From: Azadirachta indica
Taxonomy: Eukaryota > Streptophyta > Magnoliopsida > Sapindales > Meliaceae
Reading direction: 5' to 3'
NCBI GenBank assembly: GCA_022749755.1
Contig: CM040442.1
Coordinates: 12,188,457-12,252,456 of the forward strand
Length of the DNA: 64,000 nt
The translations under genes and the position numbers were made by a program. The notes under the pieces were generated by a model. It worked only from the letters and a program-made list of their open reading frames with translations, searched no databases and had not been told where the DNA came from. This document shows, piece after piece, positions 10,485 through 23,620 of this stretch. Positions within the stretch are counted from its first letter, which is position 1; each line of letters begins with the position of its first letter.

Positions 10485-11155
10485 ACAATCCTCTCTTGAT
10501 CTTCTTCCTCTTTAACTCCTAAAGAGATGTTGACACGTGTTAACATTTAAAATAAAAGGTTAAGATTTGATTTTAATAAATTTTATCTATTTATTATTAT
10601 AATTTATTATAGTTAAAAGTAAAAATTATTATCTTTTATTTAACTATTAAAAGCTACTATTAATTACCACCATTGACCTGTAGGTGAACGACATCTTTTG
10701 AGAAACCATAAATACCACTAAATCCTTATTGAGTACCCTACGTAATGGTATTATTATTATTTTCATTTAAGCAACTATTTGAGATAGATATAAAATTAAA
10801 TTTTTAAGTTTTAAATATTTAACATTAGATCAACAAATAGTTGCTCAAACAGAAATAATAATAGTACCAATGTGTAGAGCACTCAACAAGAATTTTAGTA
10901 GTATTTACGATTTCTTAAACAAATGTCATTCATTGGTCAATGGTGACAACTGTGGTTGACGGTGATAGTCAACAGTGGCTTTTAGTAATGAGATAAAAAA
11001 TAATAATTTTTACTTTCAACTATAGTATATTAAATAGTAAATAGATAAATATTATTAAAATTAAATCTTAACTTTCCATTTTAAATGTTAACACATGTCA
11101 ACATCTCCTTAAAAGTTAAGGAAGGAGGAGACCAAGATTGGATCCTAATCTGCTT
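10485..11155. mobile_element. Foldback (hairpin) element, almost fully palindromic
   Basis: The left arm (about 10485-10790) and right arm (about 10850-11155) are inverted copies. Outer blocks match as GAGATGTTGACACGTGTTAAC on the left against GAGATGTTGACATGTGTTAAC read from the right. Inner blocks match around GGTTAAGATTTGATTTTAATAA, CAACTATTTG and GGTATTATTATTATTT. The centre is near 10820. No coding sequence and no certain target duplication were seen. The arms differ by scattered substitutions, so it is not an assembly artefact of perfect type. It is a candidate MITE or foldback transposon and could fold into a long hairpin RNA if transcribed. Confidence 0.75.
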
Positions 11156-12909
11156 TGTTTATGCATTGCCTTACTGAGCTTTTATTCTCGTGTAGATAAG
11201 AGAGAGAATCTTTAGCTTTTCAAATTCGCTGCGTCTGTCTATGCTTTTCATTCATTTATTAATCATCTAAAACCTCTGTAGCGATGTTGAGTTAAATGTG
11301 ATTTTGGAGATGGAGAATACAGAGAAATTCATTTCCCGTTGCTGATTGAACACTTAAGAACTCGCAGTATGGCTTTGATTGGCTTTTGCAGGTTGTGCTT
11401 TCTCGAATGTAATTCTAATTCACAAATTATATTTTGTTGCCTGTTTCTTTTGTATATGTAGGTGTATTGCTCAAGAACAATTGAAAAGGCTTGAGAGATG
11501 ACCACTTACATCAGAAGTAGTATTGCTTTCTATTCTTGGCTTTAATCGTAGAACTTATATTTATTTGGCTGGCTTAAAAATATGTTGAGGAAAGTTTCGG
11601 ATGCAATCTTTCATCAGCCTTTATCCAAATGTTGTAACACTGGAGACACTCACAGGAAATGAACTCCAACCCTTCACGAATTTATAATCTTCTAAGGTAA
11701 ATTAGTATTATGTTAGTTATTATGCAATCAATATATACTTCTTACTTCAGATGTCTATCATACATTTCTTGAAATTTGCTTGAGGTTTCACTAGCATTTC
11801 TTTCGGCATTTTACTTGAGCATGTTTAAACAATGACTCTTTCCACCATTTTAAGCTTGTATTTAGTGACATGGTGGATTTTGCTCTATATATAACTGGCA
11901 ACACTAGATCTTGTGGCCTGTGCAACTGTTGGCGTCTTTGTAATGTCTGACTCTAGGAGACAACTAACATCCCTGGTGTTTGGATTCCGAACTTACTATA
12001 ACAATGGTCATGTTCCTACATTGCATCCCAACAAGAAGAGGCTTGCGACAATTTTGTAATAGAATAGTACTACAACATGGAATGATTTTTAAGATAACAT
12101 TGAGGAAAGCCAGAGGGTATGCGTGAAGGGTTTTTCTCTGCATGGTTTTGCAGGATGCTGGCTGTTCATGTGGGATTCTACAAGTTTGGCGCACAGATTT
12201 GCTGCTCTTAGGTTGTTGGTTTATTCTATTTGGCCTGCTGGTTGTGTGTTTAGATTACTCATTCGCCGCTGAGTTCTAATGGGCTTGTTGATTGTAACTA
12301 GGTCTTATGATGTAATTTATTCAAGATTTATCCATTCATGTGTTTTTCTTTTACTTGATTTGTCAAGCCTTTTTGGGCTTTCTTTTCCTTTGTACTGCTC
12401 TGTTCTTTCATTGCATAGAGATTATTTACAAAACTAAAAAATAAAAATAATTTCAGCAATAAAATGAAATCCCCAAATTTCTCCCAGTTTTCATATCATT
12501 CGAAGTTTTGAATTTTTTCAGTGATAAATCTGGGTCTTGCTTGTGGTTTTCTGATGCTGTTTGTAGCTATCCTCATTGTTTTTAAGCTTGCTGTGTTAAT
12601 GCCTTTTGTCATTGATCTGCGTGTTGCTGCGTGCTGCAAATTGCTGTTTCTTCCTAGCTGCGTAACATTGCTTCTGCTTCCTGTTACATGCTGTGGGATT
12701 TGGCTGGGGGCAAAAAACTGTACTCATTGGATGCTGAGGCTGTTATTCATGTTGTCTACTTCAGTCGAATGAGTGTTGCTACTGAGCAAAGTTTCAAGAT
12801 CTGGGGTCTTTAGAGCAAGACCACTATTTGAGGATCTAAAGGTTGAGCTTAAAACCGAGGCCAAGAAACTGAGGCCACCACCATAACCACAACTACCAGA
12901 TAGAAGGTA
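11156..12909. other. Gene-poor stretch with GCTG-rich L1-like 3' segments
   Basis: No gene recognised. 12180-12460 (GGCCTGCTGGTTG, GGGCTTTCTTTTCCTTTGTACTG) resembles the 3' end of the retroposon at 4546-9833, ending in an A-rich run at 12428-12455 without a clear duplication. 12520-12730 is GCTG/TTGCTG-rich in the same style. Short open frames here carry no domain I know. Confidence 0.35.
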
Positions 12910-13131
12910 TGTTGAAAAGTAGGAGAAAAAAATTATTTTATTAGTTCTAAAAACATACATGTACATAGCCTTAAGGGACTATAAAAAAAAATTCTCTAGA
13001 AATAAAAAAAGAAACTATCCACCGTGATCAATCCTATAATTGAAAAGATTTGAATCTCTTTCCTAATTAAATTATACACACATTAATTCATTCCTAATAG
13101 TCTGGGATTATATTAGCTGTACATTCTCACA
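12910..13131 (-). repeat. 3' LTR of copia 2
   Basis: 222 bp, TG...CA ends (plus strand TGTTGAAAAG to TTCTCACA). It pairs with 17850-18071. Confidence 0.92.
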
Positions 13132-13138
13132 CTCCTCT

Positions 13139-13741
13139 TCAAGTTGGAGAATAGGTATCTTTCATTCCTAGTTTGGAAATAATCTCATGGAAATGTGCAC
13201 TGTTGAGTCCTTTGGTCAAGACATTTGCCAATTGATTTCGAGAAGGCACATAAAACATACAGATCAGGCCACATTTTAACTTTTCCTTGATGAAATGTTG
13301 GTCTATCTTAATGTGTTTTGTCCTATCATGTTGAACAAGATTATGAGTAATGTTTATTATTGACTTGTTATCACAATAAAGCTTCATAAGTCCTTCCCAT
13401 ATGATCTTTAAATCATCTAGAATGATTTTCAACCATAATAATTCACACACACCTTGAGCCATTGCTCTAAACTCTGATTTTGCACTAGATCTTGCCACCA
13501 CATTTTGTTTGTTACTTCTCCATGTTACCAAATTATCCTTAAGAAACATGCAATAGCCAGAAGTAGACCTTTTATCCATGGATGATCCTGCATCATCAAC
13601 ATCTGTATAGACTTTTAGAGTAAGTTTAGCTTTTCTTTTGAACAAAACTCCTTTACCTAGGCTGCCTTTCAAGTAATGAACTATCCGATAGGCCGCCTGC
13701 AAATATGCCTCCCTTGGATCATGCATAAACTGACTAATCAC
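13139..13741 (-). pseudogene. copia 2 RNase H, longest open remnant
   Basis: Open stretch of 200 codons. It contains SQFMHDPREAYLQAAYRIVHYLKGS, then YTDVDDAGS (normally DADWAGS), KRSTSGYCMFL, AKSEFRAMAQGVCELLWL, LYCDNKS and HIKIDQHFIKEKL, ending near VLTKGL. These are the RNase H landmarks of copia. The first catalytic region is altered (TDVDDAG). It ends just before the polypurine tract of the 3' LTR. Confidence 0.88.
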
Positions 13742-13949
13742 ACTTATTGAATATGCTATGTCTGGTCTGGTATGAGCAAGATAAATAAGCTTCTCTACTA
13801 ACCTTTGATACGTCTCTTTATCTATAGTTATATCTTCTTTTGCTTCCCCAAGTTTATGGTTAGGCTCAATAGCAGTAGCTACTGGTTTACAAGCAAGCTT
13901 TCCTATTTTCTTTAATAGGTCTATTATATATTTTTGTTGTGAAATAAAG

Positions 13950-14930
13950 ATGCTCTGTTTTGAATATGCAACCTCAATCCCAAGAAACTATTTTAATCTC
14001 CCAAGCTCTTTTATCTCAAATTCCTTTACTAAACACTCTTTCAGAATTTGTTTCTCTTTCTCATCATTTCTGGTAACAATTATATCATCAACATATACCA
14101 AAAAAACTATAACTCCCCCTAAGTTAGAGTACTTGATAAACAATGTGTGATCTTCTTGTCTTTGATTAAAACTTGTGGATTTCATTACTTTAGCAAATCT
14201 CCCAAACCAAGCTCTAGGAGATTACTTGAGTCCATATAGAGCCTTGTATATTCTACACACCTTATTAGTTGTTTCCTCTCCTCTAAAGCCTAGTGGTATG
14301 TTTATATATAGTTCTTCTTCTAAATCTCCGTGTAAAAAAGGCATTCTTCACATCATACTGTTGGAGTTGCCAATTAAAATGGTCTGCCAATGACAGTAAA
14401 ATCCTCATCGTATTCATCTTGACTATGAGAGCGAATGTCTCTTAATAATCAATACCATATGTTTGAGTGTAGCCCTTAGCAACCAACCTTGCTTTATATC
14501 TTTAAAGTGAACCATCAGCCTTGTATTTCAAAGTGAACACCCACTTACATCCTACCAAAATTTTCCCTTTTGGTTGATCAACAATCTCCCACGTCTTGTT
14601 TTTTCCCAACGCATCCATCTCTTCTCTCATATCATTCCTCAATTCCTTTTTGGATAACGCCTCAGATAAAGTGTTAGGGACAGATATAGTATTTAGACTC
14701 ATGATAAAATTCTTATAGAATGGTAAAAAATGTTTAAGAGACACGTAATGAGATAATGGGTAGAAAGGCCTTTTTGTGCATTCTCTGATACCCTTTTCTT
14801 ATAGCAATAGGCATACCAGAATTTGAATTTATTGTGTGTGGTTCAGTAGGCTGTGTATACGAAGTAGGCAAATCAAACCCTATTGTGTTTGGTTCAGTAG
14901 ATTGTGCATGCAAAGTAGGCAAATCAGACT
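13950..14930 (-). pseudogene. copia 2 reverse transcriptase, decayed
   Basis: Minus-strand blocks: REEMDALGKNKTWEIVDQP and GCKWVFTLKYKADGSL (14744-14502), then the palm region with VYVDDIIVTRND near 14090, then KEFEIKELGRLK. Upstream (about 14930-15170) the minus strand is a Ser/Thr/Pro-rich linker. Frame changes occur between the blocks. Confidence 0.82.
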
Positions 14931-15294
14931 CTGTTGTGTGCGGGTCAGTAGGTTATGTATGCAAGGTAGAGTTAGAATTCACTGTATTTTCCTTAAGAGA
15001 GCTCGAATTGGAGTCTTGGGCTTGTATTGCATTAGAAACACTTGTTCTTTTCAAAAACACCTGTGGAAATCCATAAGAATCACAAATAGGCACAGAAACT
15101 TGAGTAAAGACAGATTCTGAGATTGATCCTGGCAAAGGTTGGGTAGATTTTAGGACTGACTCTGACATAGGTTAGACAAATACAAGTTTAGTGGACTTAA
15201 CTGTGACATTTTAGTGAGGATTTTGAGAATTAAATGAAATCAATGACAGATCAAGAGAGCCAAAGTTTTTATCTCTTATTAGTGAAATCTCCCC

Positions 15295-16640
15295 TTAAAG
15301 ATTACAATGTGTGAAAAAAGATTTGTTTTCAACAAAGATAACATTTTCAAATATGTAAACCTTTCTTGAAGAAGGATAATAACATTTGTATCCCTTTTGT
15401 GTAGATGAATAGCCAATGAACACACATTTGATTGCTCTAAGATTTAATTTCCCTCTATTGTGACTGTGAAGGTGAACAAAGAAAGTACACCCAAAAATTC
15501 TAGGTATAAAACCATTTGAAGTTTTGAAGTGTGGATAAAAGTTGAAAAGGACTTCCACGAGAGTTCTGAAATATAATACTGTTAATGGTAGTCTATTAAT
15601 TATGTGTGTGGCAGTAAGGATAGCTTCCCCCTAATAGTTTTTTGGAACATTCTCATGAAATAATAATGCTTGAGTAGTGTTAAGTAAATGGCCATTTTTG
15701 TTTTCTGCAACTCTGTTTTGTTGTAGTATGTTTATGCGTGATGACTCATAAATGATTCCCTCCTTTTGAAAGAAGGAAGATAAAACTTGATTAAAAAAAT
15801 CTCGTGCATTGTTGACTTACATCTTTTAATCTTTACCCTAAATTGATTTTGAACCATTGAATGGAAATTAGAAACAACACTACCTACATCAGATTTATGT
15901 TTAAGTAGAAAAATTCAGGTGACACGAGTACAATCATCAATTAGAGAAATAAACCGCCGTGACCCCGAAATGTTTGCAATTGTAGATGGCCCTCAAATAT
16001 CACTGTGAATCAATTCAAAAGGATGAGAACATCTATCATTACTAGTAGGAAAAGATACATGAATATGTTTTGCAAGCTTACAAACATCACAATGAAAATT
16101 TGTAATATCTAATCCCTTAAACAAAGAAACATAACTTTTAAAACTTTAAATGACGGATGACCAAGATGAAAATGATGAAGTCAAATGGTGTCTTTATTTG
16201 AGGAACTAATTTGGGACATGAATAATTTATTCATGTTTTTTTTTTAGGGACTTGGTGTTTAGTATAGTCTATTCTTCTCCTTAGCAAGTCCAATCCTTCT
16301 CCCTGAATCTTGGCGCTGAAAAACACAATAAGACAGACAGAAATTTGCATGACATCTTAGATCTTTCATAAATTTTTGAATTGAAACAAGATTGGTAGAC
16401 AACTTTGGCACATGAAGGACATTTTTTAGAATAATAGACAATGTGACACAAATATCCCCTAAACCTGCAACAATGGCAAGAGAACCATTTGCTATAACAA
16501 TTTTCCTACTGCTTGGACATGGTTTATAGATACTAAAATATTGTGAAGAATAAGTTATATGGTCAATAGTGCCCGAATCAATTATCTAGGGGTTGTTAAA
16601 ACACTTTTCTAAGACATGAAATCCAGAGGAGAATGGAGAC
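15295..16640 (-). pseudogene. copia 2 protease and integrase, decayed
   Basis: Protease motif IIDSGTIDHIT near 16590, followed by NVLHVPKLSTNLVSIQKF (16441-16259). Between 16130 and 15600 the minus strand carries a decayed integrase core, and 15558-15295 holds FGCTFFVHLHSHNRGKLNLRAIKCVFIGYSS, the typical end of copia integrase. Stops break it throughout. Confidence 0.75.
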
Positions 16641-16749
16641 TTACCAGAGAGTGCCAATGAAAATGTGTTAGAAGGATTTCTTAAAGATCCTATCAAATTT
16701 CTGAGTTTTTCAATTTCCTCATTGCTAAATCCTTCTTGCTCTTATTTGT

Positions 16750-17687
16750 CACCTTTACTTAATTGCTCTGTTAAATGAGCCTGGTTGTGAAATCTTTGCT
16801 GCCCTCCTTGATAACCCCATTCTTTGCTTGAAGTCAATGGCTTGCCATTCCATTTCTAGCAACGCTCTTTAGTATACCTTGATTTCTTGTAGTAGGTACA
16901 CCAAAGGTTGTCTCGGTTATCTTTGTTGTCTCTTCTTGAAAATTTGGGCAAGTCTACTTTTCCACTTTCTTATGTTTATGGTTGTTCAGTTTTAGTAACC
17001 AAGGCTGATCCTTCGAGGACGTAAGGTTTAAGCATAACACCCATTCGGCTTTCCTCTCCTCGAATTAGAGAAATTGTCTCCTCCAACGATGGCGTCTCTT
17101 CTTTGTCACTTGATCAAATTCAGGATTAAGTCCAGCAAGTAAATCATAAACTCGATCCTTATTAGTGAAAAATTTCAAGGTTGCAACATCTTCTGAACAT
17201 TTCACATCTATCACCCGATAATGATCAAGTTTTTGCCATAGATTTTTCAGAGAATTTGCATACTCAGTTATTGATTTCCTTCCTTGTTTGGTTGCACCCA
17301 CCTTGACTTTAATCTTATGCACTTGAGCAACATCTTGGGCTTTTGAATAAACCTGTCGAATTGAGTCCAAAATCTTTTATGCAGTAGTAAAAAACATGCA
17401 GGTATCGCTGATATCAAGGTTCATTGAGTCCCATAACCATGATACAATCATAGAATTTACCTCATCCCATGCATCAAATCCCGGGTTTCCTTTCTTTGGT
17501 CCCGTTCCTAGAAGATGGCTTAGCCTTCCTTTGCCTTTTAAATAAGTCTGAACAAATTGGACCATTTTAAATAATTCTTACCTTTTAGCCTATATGTTGC
17601 TTGAACATTCTGTAGATCTCCTGTCACTTGACTTGAATTAACTTCGTCAGATTGGACAAAAGCATTTGTAATCTCAGAGGTAGACAT
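16750..17687 (-). pseudogene. copia 2 gag, decayed
   Basis: The start codon at 17687-17685 begins MSTSEITNAFVQSDEVNSSQ. About 37 codons later the frame reaches KNYLKWSN, the usual (N)Y..W gag block. Further blocks are SMIVSWLWDSMNLDIS (17565-17377), then KAQDVAQVHKIKVKVGATKQGRKSITEYANSLKNLWQKLDHY in pieces (17370-17065), and a knuckle-like segment at about 16925-16850 (LWCTYYKK, RYTKERC, then KWNGKP). Several frame changes and stops separate them. Confidence 0.8.
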
Positions 17688-17831
17688 GATGTTTCAGAAT
17701 GGGAAATAAAAGAGGAACTAGGCTTTTAATTACAAAAGAAAAGCTTAAGAGATTAAATTTTGGCAATGAAGGCTAGTTATGAAAACATTGTGATGAAGGC
17801 TGAAAAAAACAAATGAAACCAGGAAAAACAA

Positions 17832-17849
17832 CCTAGAGCTCTACTACCA
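17832..17849 (-). other. copia 2 primer-binding site
   Basis: On the minus strand TGGTAGTAGAGCTCTAGG directly follows the 5' LTR. It resembles the TGGTATCAGAGC site, complementary to initiator tRNA-Met, used by copia elements. Confidence 0.75.
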
Positions 17850-18071
17850 TGTTGAAAAGTAGGAGAAAAAAATAATTTTATTAGCTCTAAAAACATACAT
17901 GTACACAGCCTTAAGGAACTATAAAAAAGAATTCTTTAAAAATAAGTAAAGAAACTATCCATCGTGATCAATCCTATAATTGAAAAGATTTGAATCTCTT
18001 TCCTACTTAAATTATACGCACATTAATTCATTTCTAATAATCTGAGATTATATTAGCTGTACATTCTCACA
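17850..18071 (-). repeat. 5' LTR of copia 2
   Basis: 222 bp, about 93% like the 3' LTR by eye (roughly 15 differences). The primer-binding site abuts its inner end at 17832-17849. Confidence 0.92.
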
Positions 18072-18076
18072 AGGTA

Positions 18077-21000
18077 TAATACGAATCTATTTATTTTCTT
18101 TTCTATTTCTTTTCTATGAATATGATAATTACTTTACTACCTTCTCCCATTTGCTTAAATGTGTGAATAACTGTCTTTGAAAAATGTGCGTTGTATTGAT
18201 TAGAATCCTTGTTGATTGACTGTTATATGCATTGAACATTAGTAAGCTTACAAATTTGCATGACTAATTCTAATCTCATGGGTTAAAAAGTATATAAATG
18301 TTTACATATTGTGATATAGTCATAATTTGCTCAAAATGATATGTGGCATTGGTTGATTTACTTCATGAGTTGTAAATATTATAGCTGCAATGTCATCTCC
18401 CATGGAGCTCAATTCCACTCTTGAGTTACTTTTGCTTGCTTTATAATTCCCTTGGCAAATAGCTTGTTTATTTTCTAAGCAAGATATTGCCCATTTTTTA
18501 AAAAACAATTGACCTTACTTTTTTCTATATTGCTCTTTGAAGTAGTATATTACATCATCTATGTCGGTTGTCTTTTATAATTGCAATTTGATGGTGACAT
18601 ATTTTGAGACAGCTAATTATTTTATAAATAGCGATTTTAACTTGTTTCCTTTTATTTTAATATTATTTTATCTTCTACTTTTCATTTTGATACATGCCAA
18701 GGTGTAGTATATCAACCATATTAAATGGCCATCTTTTACTTCTGAAACGTTAAGAATGTCAATATTAATATTATGGGGATGTTTGTGTCAAACATTACCT
18801 TTAAGTTTTTATTTAAAGATTGATCATGTTAGAGTTATTCGAGGAAAATAATGAAGTTGTACACCTTTTACATGCAACTTTTTAGTTTTGAATTTTGTAT
18901 GCATACTTCAATATGTTTCTACTTCCATAGTGTTGTGTGCTTAATGTAATATATTAGAAATGTGGGTATGTGTTGTTTGAGTAGGGATTTGTTGATAGCA
19001 CTGCAACATTGAAACTATAAAAGATGTTCGTGTTTGCATTCGATTTTGCAAAACATTTATTGTACGAGATGGAATTGGAGTGCTGATGGAAGCATGTTAT
19101 TTATTGGTTATATAGATGGTGTGATCAGAAGTTACAAGGAATTGAACATTATTAGAAAAGTTTTTTATTATTCATGGAGTGTTGATGTAATTCATTGTGA
19201 CTAATTATTTTAGTGCACTTGTATAGATGATGTGTTGATGTAATTTATTGTAATTAATTATTTTAGTTACAAATAGTCATTTCTTATGATTTCAAATGTT
19301 TTCAATACAATAATATTGGTTGTCAAAGGATAAAGAAAAGGCTCCTATCAATTAATGTGGCACAATTTTAATTAAGATTTGTAGAAATTAATTTCAATAC
19401 TTAAAATATTCTTAAAAATATTCTCAATACTTTGATTTCAGTCATATTCAGAGTTCAGACAAAAAAAATGAACACTACCTTCGTTTTGAGTTTTAGAAAT
19501 TTAGATGTAAACTTGGCCTAGGTGATGATATAAAATTTGGATCCAGAGTTAGTATAAATATAATTTATCTCTGTTTAGGTCAGGCATTTATAAACCTGAA
19601 CCAAATTTGGAAATTTTCCCACCCTAATTCATAACCCGATCTAATTTGACTAATCTCTTCAATTCGATTTCAATCCAATCTGCTTTCTAGTTGATTGAAA
19701 ATTTTAAAATTTGTTTACAATAGATCAGATTATGAATTTGATGTTGACATTTTAGAATATTCTAGTCTAATTGCCAAAAATAATATAATTTATTTAAAAA
19801 ACTGTTTTTATGATATATAAAATTGTATTTATTATAAAATTATACCCATTCTCGCTTATCCTTTCATTTCCTCCTTTCCATTTTCAATTTTTTTTTAATT
19901 ATCAATATTTTTTATTTACAATATAATTAGACTTTTTTCAAGTTGAAACAAAATTTAATGATAATATTTCATCAAAATTTACAAGTTTTAATCTTATATT
20001 CTTAGAGCTTTAATAATTGGTTTAACCTCTATTTTTTTTTTCATAAAGAATTACATTATAATTATTTTCATATTTTTTATTTTTTGTTGTTCTATTTTAA
20101 ATGATATATTTTTTAAAAGTTTTTAAACAAATCATATGCTAATTTTTTATATCATTTTTATTAAATAAATAAAATAAATATTAAAGTTACATATTTTTAA
20201 TTTGTTTGGACCATATGAGAGTCGATTTATTTATTTTTTTGTTAGATTAGGTCCGGTCGGATCAGTTTTATTATATAGTGGAATGAATTAAATTAAGAAA
20301 CTCTAATCCCCCAACTAATGGATCTAGTATAGATTTTGATCAAATTCACCCAATTTGATCTGTTAAACAGTGCATGACAACAATGAGAATGAAAAGTTCA
20401 AAAACTAATTTTTATTTATAATGTTGTATGCTTTATACATATACAATTGATCTATCCAATTGTGTAACAAAGAATGTAACCACATTCAAGAGAATATTTA
20501 CAGTAAATACAGCAAGCGTATATTACAATGCTAAGATTATGCTCTGTCAACACGTGACATGAGTACTTTTATATTTTCATATGGCCATGGCAATGGAGTG
20601 AGGTGGGGTTGGGAAAGCCTTTTTCGTTCCTTACTTTGTTTTCATTTAGATCCCAATTTCCTAATAAATTTAATAGGTCGGGATAGAGAATTTCGTGCCG
20701 GAAATGAATTCACCATTCCTACTTATCTTGTCCATTTTCTTATTTATTTACACTAAATACTAATTAAAAATGTTGTTGACATATTATGATATTATTTATA
20801 TGCAATAACTATATTAAAAGTATTAACTTGACTATTTGATAGGATAAAAGTATTATAAATTATAAAAGAAAATTTAATTAAATATTGTTTACTTATATAT
20901 TTTTATTTTAAAAAAATATATTATAACATATATATTGGAGACGGGTGGGGTGAGTTGGCGAGTATTAAACAGTTCTTAGTATTATTAATATAATTAACTA

Positions 21001-22464
21001 AATTTTTGCCATTCATTAAGTCAACGCAACCTTACCCTCAATGATCAAGTTCATTATGTTTTGAATAATTTAATGGGGTAATAACATATTTTTTGTCTCT
21101 GAACTTTCCTGAAGCAACAAATCAGGAAGGTAGTTTCCTCAATTGTTATAAATAAATTCATCACTGAAATTAAATATGTTAATAAAAATGTTCAGTTACG
21201 TATTTGTCCTTGCTCTGCTGCTGAAATATGCACCCAAAATTGCTGCAAAAACAATTGCAACAGCAAGCCAACCCAGAACTGCTTAAAAACATCAAACAAA
21301 CGGACAACCAAACCTAATCTACCAAAACCAAACAAAAGGCAGCAACAGCATCAAATCGCAACACAACACGACAGCAAAGAAACAGCCATGCAAAACCCAG
21401 CAGTTTCAAGCAGTAGTAGCTAGCAACCTAGCATCAGGATGCAGTAGAAGCCGCAGCTCAGCCGCAACAGGAAAACGAGCAGCAAAGAACCGAAAACTGC
21501 AGCAAGGCAACATAAAATTCTAAACTCAGCACAGTAACAACACTGCTGTAGAAACAGAGCTGCAAAAGCAGAATCTGATTCCAAACTGAGCGCTATCCAG
21601 CAATAAAAAAGCTGCCATATGTTCCTACAGAGAACACTGGAAACGGATTTCCCAAAGACTATTGTCCAGATTTAGTATTTGTATGCTTTCACCACGAGAC
21701 TGAAATCACATCCAAAGTCACTAGTGCACACTTCAATCATGACCCATCACTCTATTTATGAAGTATTGTTTCATGATCAATAATTAAATTACCATAGAGT
21801 AACATTCATAAACTAAAAAAATTTAACATTTTCATAAAAATCATCTATTTATAAAAGCAATATGATAGGTGTTGACATATCTTTCTCATTGTATTTGTAA
21901 AGATAACATTATATAAAGTCACTATTTCATAAACATTCATTTAAACTCTTAAATGAAATAAACTTTTCAACTTTAAAATCAAAATTAACCTAAAAGCATA
22001 TAAACATCTACTTGAACATCATGTAGTCACTTTTATATTCCTATTGCTTTTTTATATTTTTTAGGGTCACTCCCTAATGTCAATTTAGTTATAACAATTA
22101 GTAATTCATGATATAATATCTAGAAACTTATAAAGGAAATATAAAATTATATTGAGTAAAATAACTTACTAAAATATTTAAAGGAGATATCACAATAATA
22201 TAAATTATAACTAGATCATATATTTTGCGTTCCTTTTTTTTTTTTTTTGCCCTTTTTCTTTCCTACCTGTCCTTTCTTTTCTTGATTCTCTTCTTCTCCT
22301 TTTCTCTACTCTCTCGACTTTCTAATTTGGTTTTCTTCCTTTCTTTAATGTATATATAGGTGTTCGAAGCCATCGCTTCACACTAGTGAAGCAGGAAGCA
22401 AGGTGTGCAAGCCTCTGCCTGCCAATTTTAATTTTTTCATCTCTCTTTCTGTCATGCAGCCGCC
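18077..22464. other. Long gene-free stretch
   Basis: No gene recognised over 4.4 kb. 20570-20990 has a GGCAATGGAG...GGGTTGGG / GGGATAGAGAATT style seen in dispersed plant repeats; I could not define its ends. 21190-21620 is a GCAACA/GCTGC-rich block that on the minus strand looks like the GCTG-rich retroposon ends elsewhere in the window. 22230-22360 is pyrimidine-rich. Confidence 0.4.
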
Positions 22465-23620
22465 TATGCGGACGAGATCCTTATATATCCTAAAACAAGC
22501 ACAAGGGCTTGGTACAGTCATATAAATGCTTATTTTTGGAAGAGAGAGTTTACATATATCCATATGAGCACACTCTTTATATAAAATTGGAGATGGGGGA
22601 AAAATTACTATTGTGTCTTTGTTCATGATGATCTTATTTATACTAGAAATGATAAAGCCATGCTTGAAAGTTTTAAACAGTATATGATAGTAGAATTCAG
22701 TATGTCTAATCTTGGTGTGATTGAAGTGGTGCAATCTTCTGTTGGAATTTTTCTCTCTCATAAGAAACATACATGAGAATTTTAGTTAGGCTCTAAATGA
22801 AGAATTGCAACTCGATTAGCACGTTTATGGAGATAGGTTTAAAGCTTATGAAAGATCTTGTAGGAAGGAAAGTTGACAAGATGCTTTATAAGTAGATTAT
22901 GGGGAGTTTAATATATATAACGACAACTCTCCTAAATATAATGCATGCTGTTAGTCGAATTAACAAATACATAGAAAATCCAAAAGGGCTACATCTTCTA
23001 GCTGTCAAGAGGATTCTCAAATACTTGCAGGACGTTATTGATTTTGGATTGTTATATAAAAGGAGAGAAAAGTCACTTTTGGTAGGCTTCACTAACAACA
23101 ATTATGCTGAAGATAGTGAAAATAGAAAGGGTGCTTCTGCTCATAAAAGAAGTAACCTATTTTGACTTAATTTATTAACCATTGAAGCTGAGAATGTAGC
23201 TATAACATCTTGTGCTTGTTAAGCTATTTAGCTATGAAAGATTCTTGAAGATGTTTCATTTCAAGCAGAAATGGCCTATTTCAATTTTTTTGAACAAAAG
23301 TTTAGGAATCTACTCTCTAAAATCCTATTCTACACGAAAGACGCAAGCATATATATTTGAAGTATCACATCCTGCATAATTCAGAAGAGGATGAAGCTTC
23401 TGACTTTATTTATTACAAGAGTGAAGACCAAATTGCTAATATATATATATTTACCAAACCCCTCAAATTGGTGTCGTTCTTGAAGCTCAGAAAGCTCTTT
23501 GGTATTTGCAATTTGAATATTCAACTTGAGGGAGAGTGTTTGGTGTTACTCTTTAAACTTATGATGAAAAATATTTAGTCTGAGGGAGGGAGTGTTATAA
23601 AATTGCATTAGTGAGCTAGT
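22465..23620 (+). pseudogene. Ty1/copia pol fragment (RT to RNase H)
   Basis: Plus-strand remnant of a copia pol different from copia 1 and 2. It reads RAWYSHINAYF near 22505, then VFVHDDLIYTRND (the YVDD box degraded to VHDD), then VVQSSVGIFLSHKKHT, then GSLIYITTT...NIMHAVSRI (22899 onward), HLLAVKRILKYLQ, and finally YKSEDQIANIYIFTKPLKLVSFLKLRKLFGICN (about 23420-23520). Several stops and frame shifts are present. The purine-rich tract GAGGGAGGGAG at 23583-23593 may be its polypurine tract. No LTRs were found. Confidence 0.85.

Larger units (their letters stand above)
12910..18071 (-). mobile_element. Ty1/copia retrotransposon 2, structurally complete
   Basis: A 5162-bp minus-strand copia element. 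Identical-length LTRs (222 bp) lie at 12910-13131 and 17850-18071. A perfect 5-bp duplication AGGTA flanks it (12905-12909 and 18072-18076). On the minus strand a primer-binding site TGGTAGTAGAGCTCTAGG follows the 5' LTR directly, and a purine-rich tract (GAAGAGGAG) precedes the 3' LTR. LTRs differ at about 15 positions by eye. gag, protease, integrase, RT and RNase H are in copia order, but all are interrupted by stops, so it cannot be autonomous now. It sits in non-coding DNA. Confidence 0.92.

Noticed and set aside
11964..12194. A 76-codon minus-strand frame
   Set aside because: No known domain, and it ends where GCTG-rich retroposon-like sequence begins.
14834..15120. Overlapping plus-strand frames with repeated CVWFSRLC-like units
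   Set aside because: They mirror the repetitive linker of copia 2 between integrase and RT on the minus strand.
20559..20990. Possible MITE with GGGTTGGG-type sequence
   Set aside because: The style is common in plant dispersed repeats, but I could not find matching ends or a duplication, so it is mentioned only under the spacer entry.
22378..22770. A 130-codon minus-strand frame
   Set aside because: It overlaps the plus-strand copia pol fragment, whose YVDD-like and downstream blocks are clear; the minus frame has no known domain.
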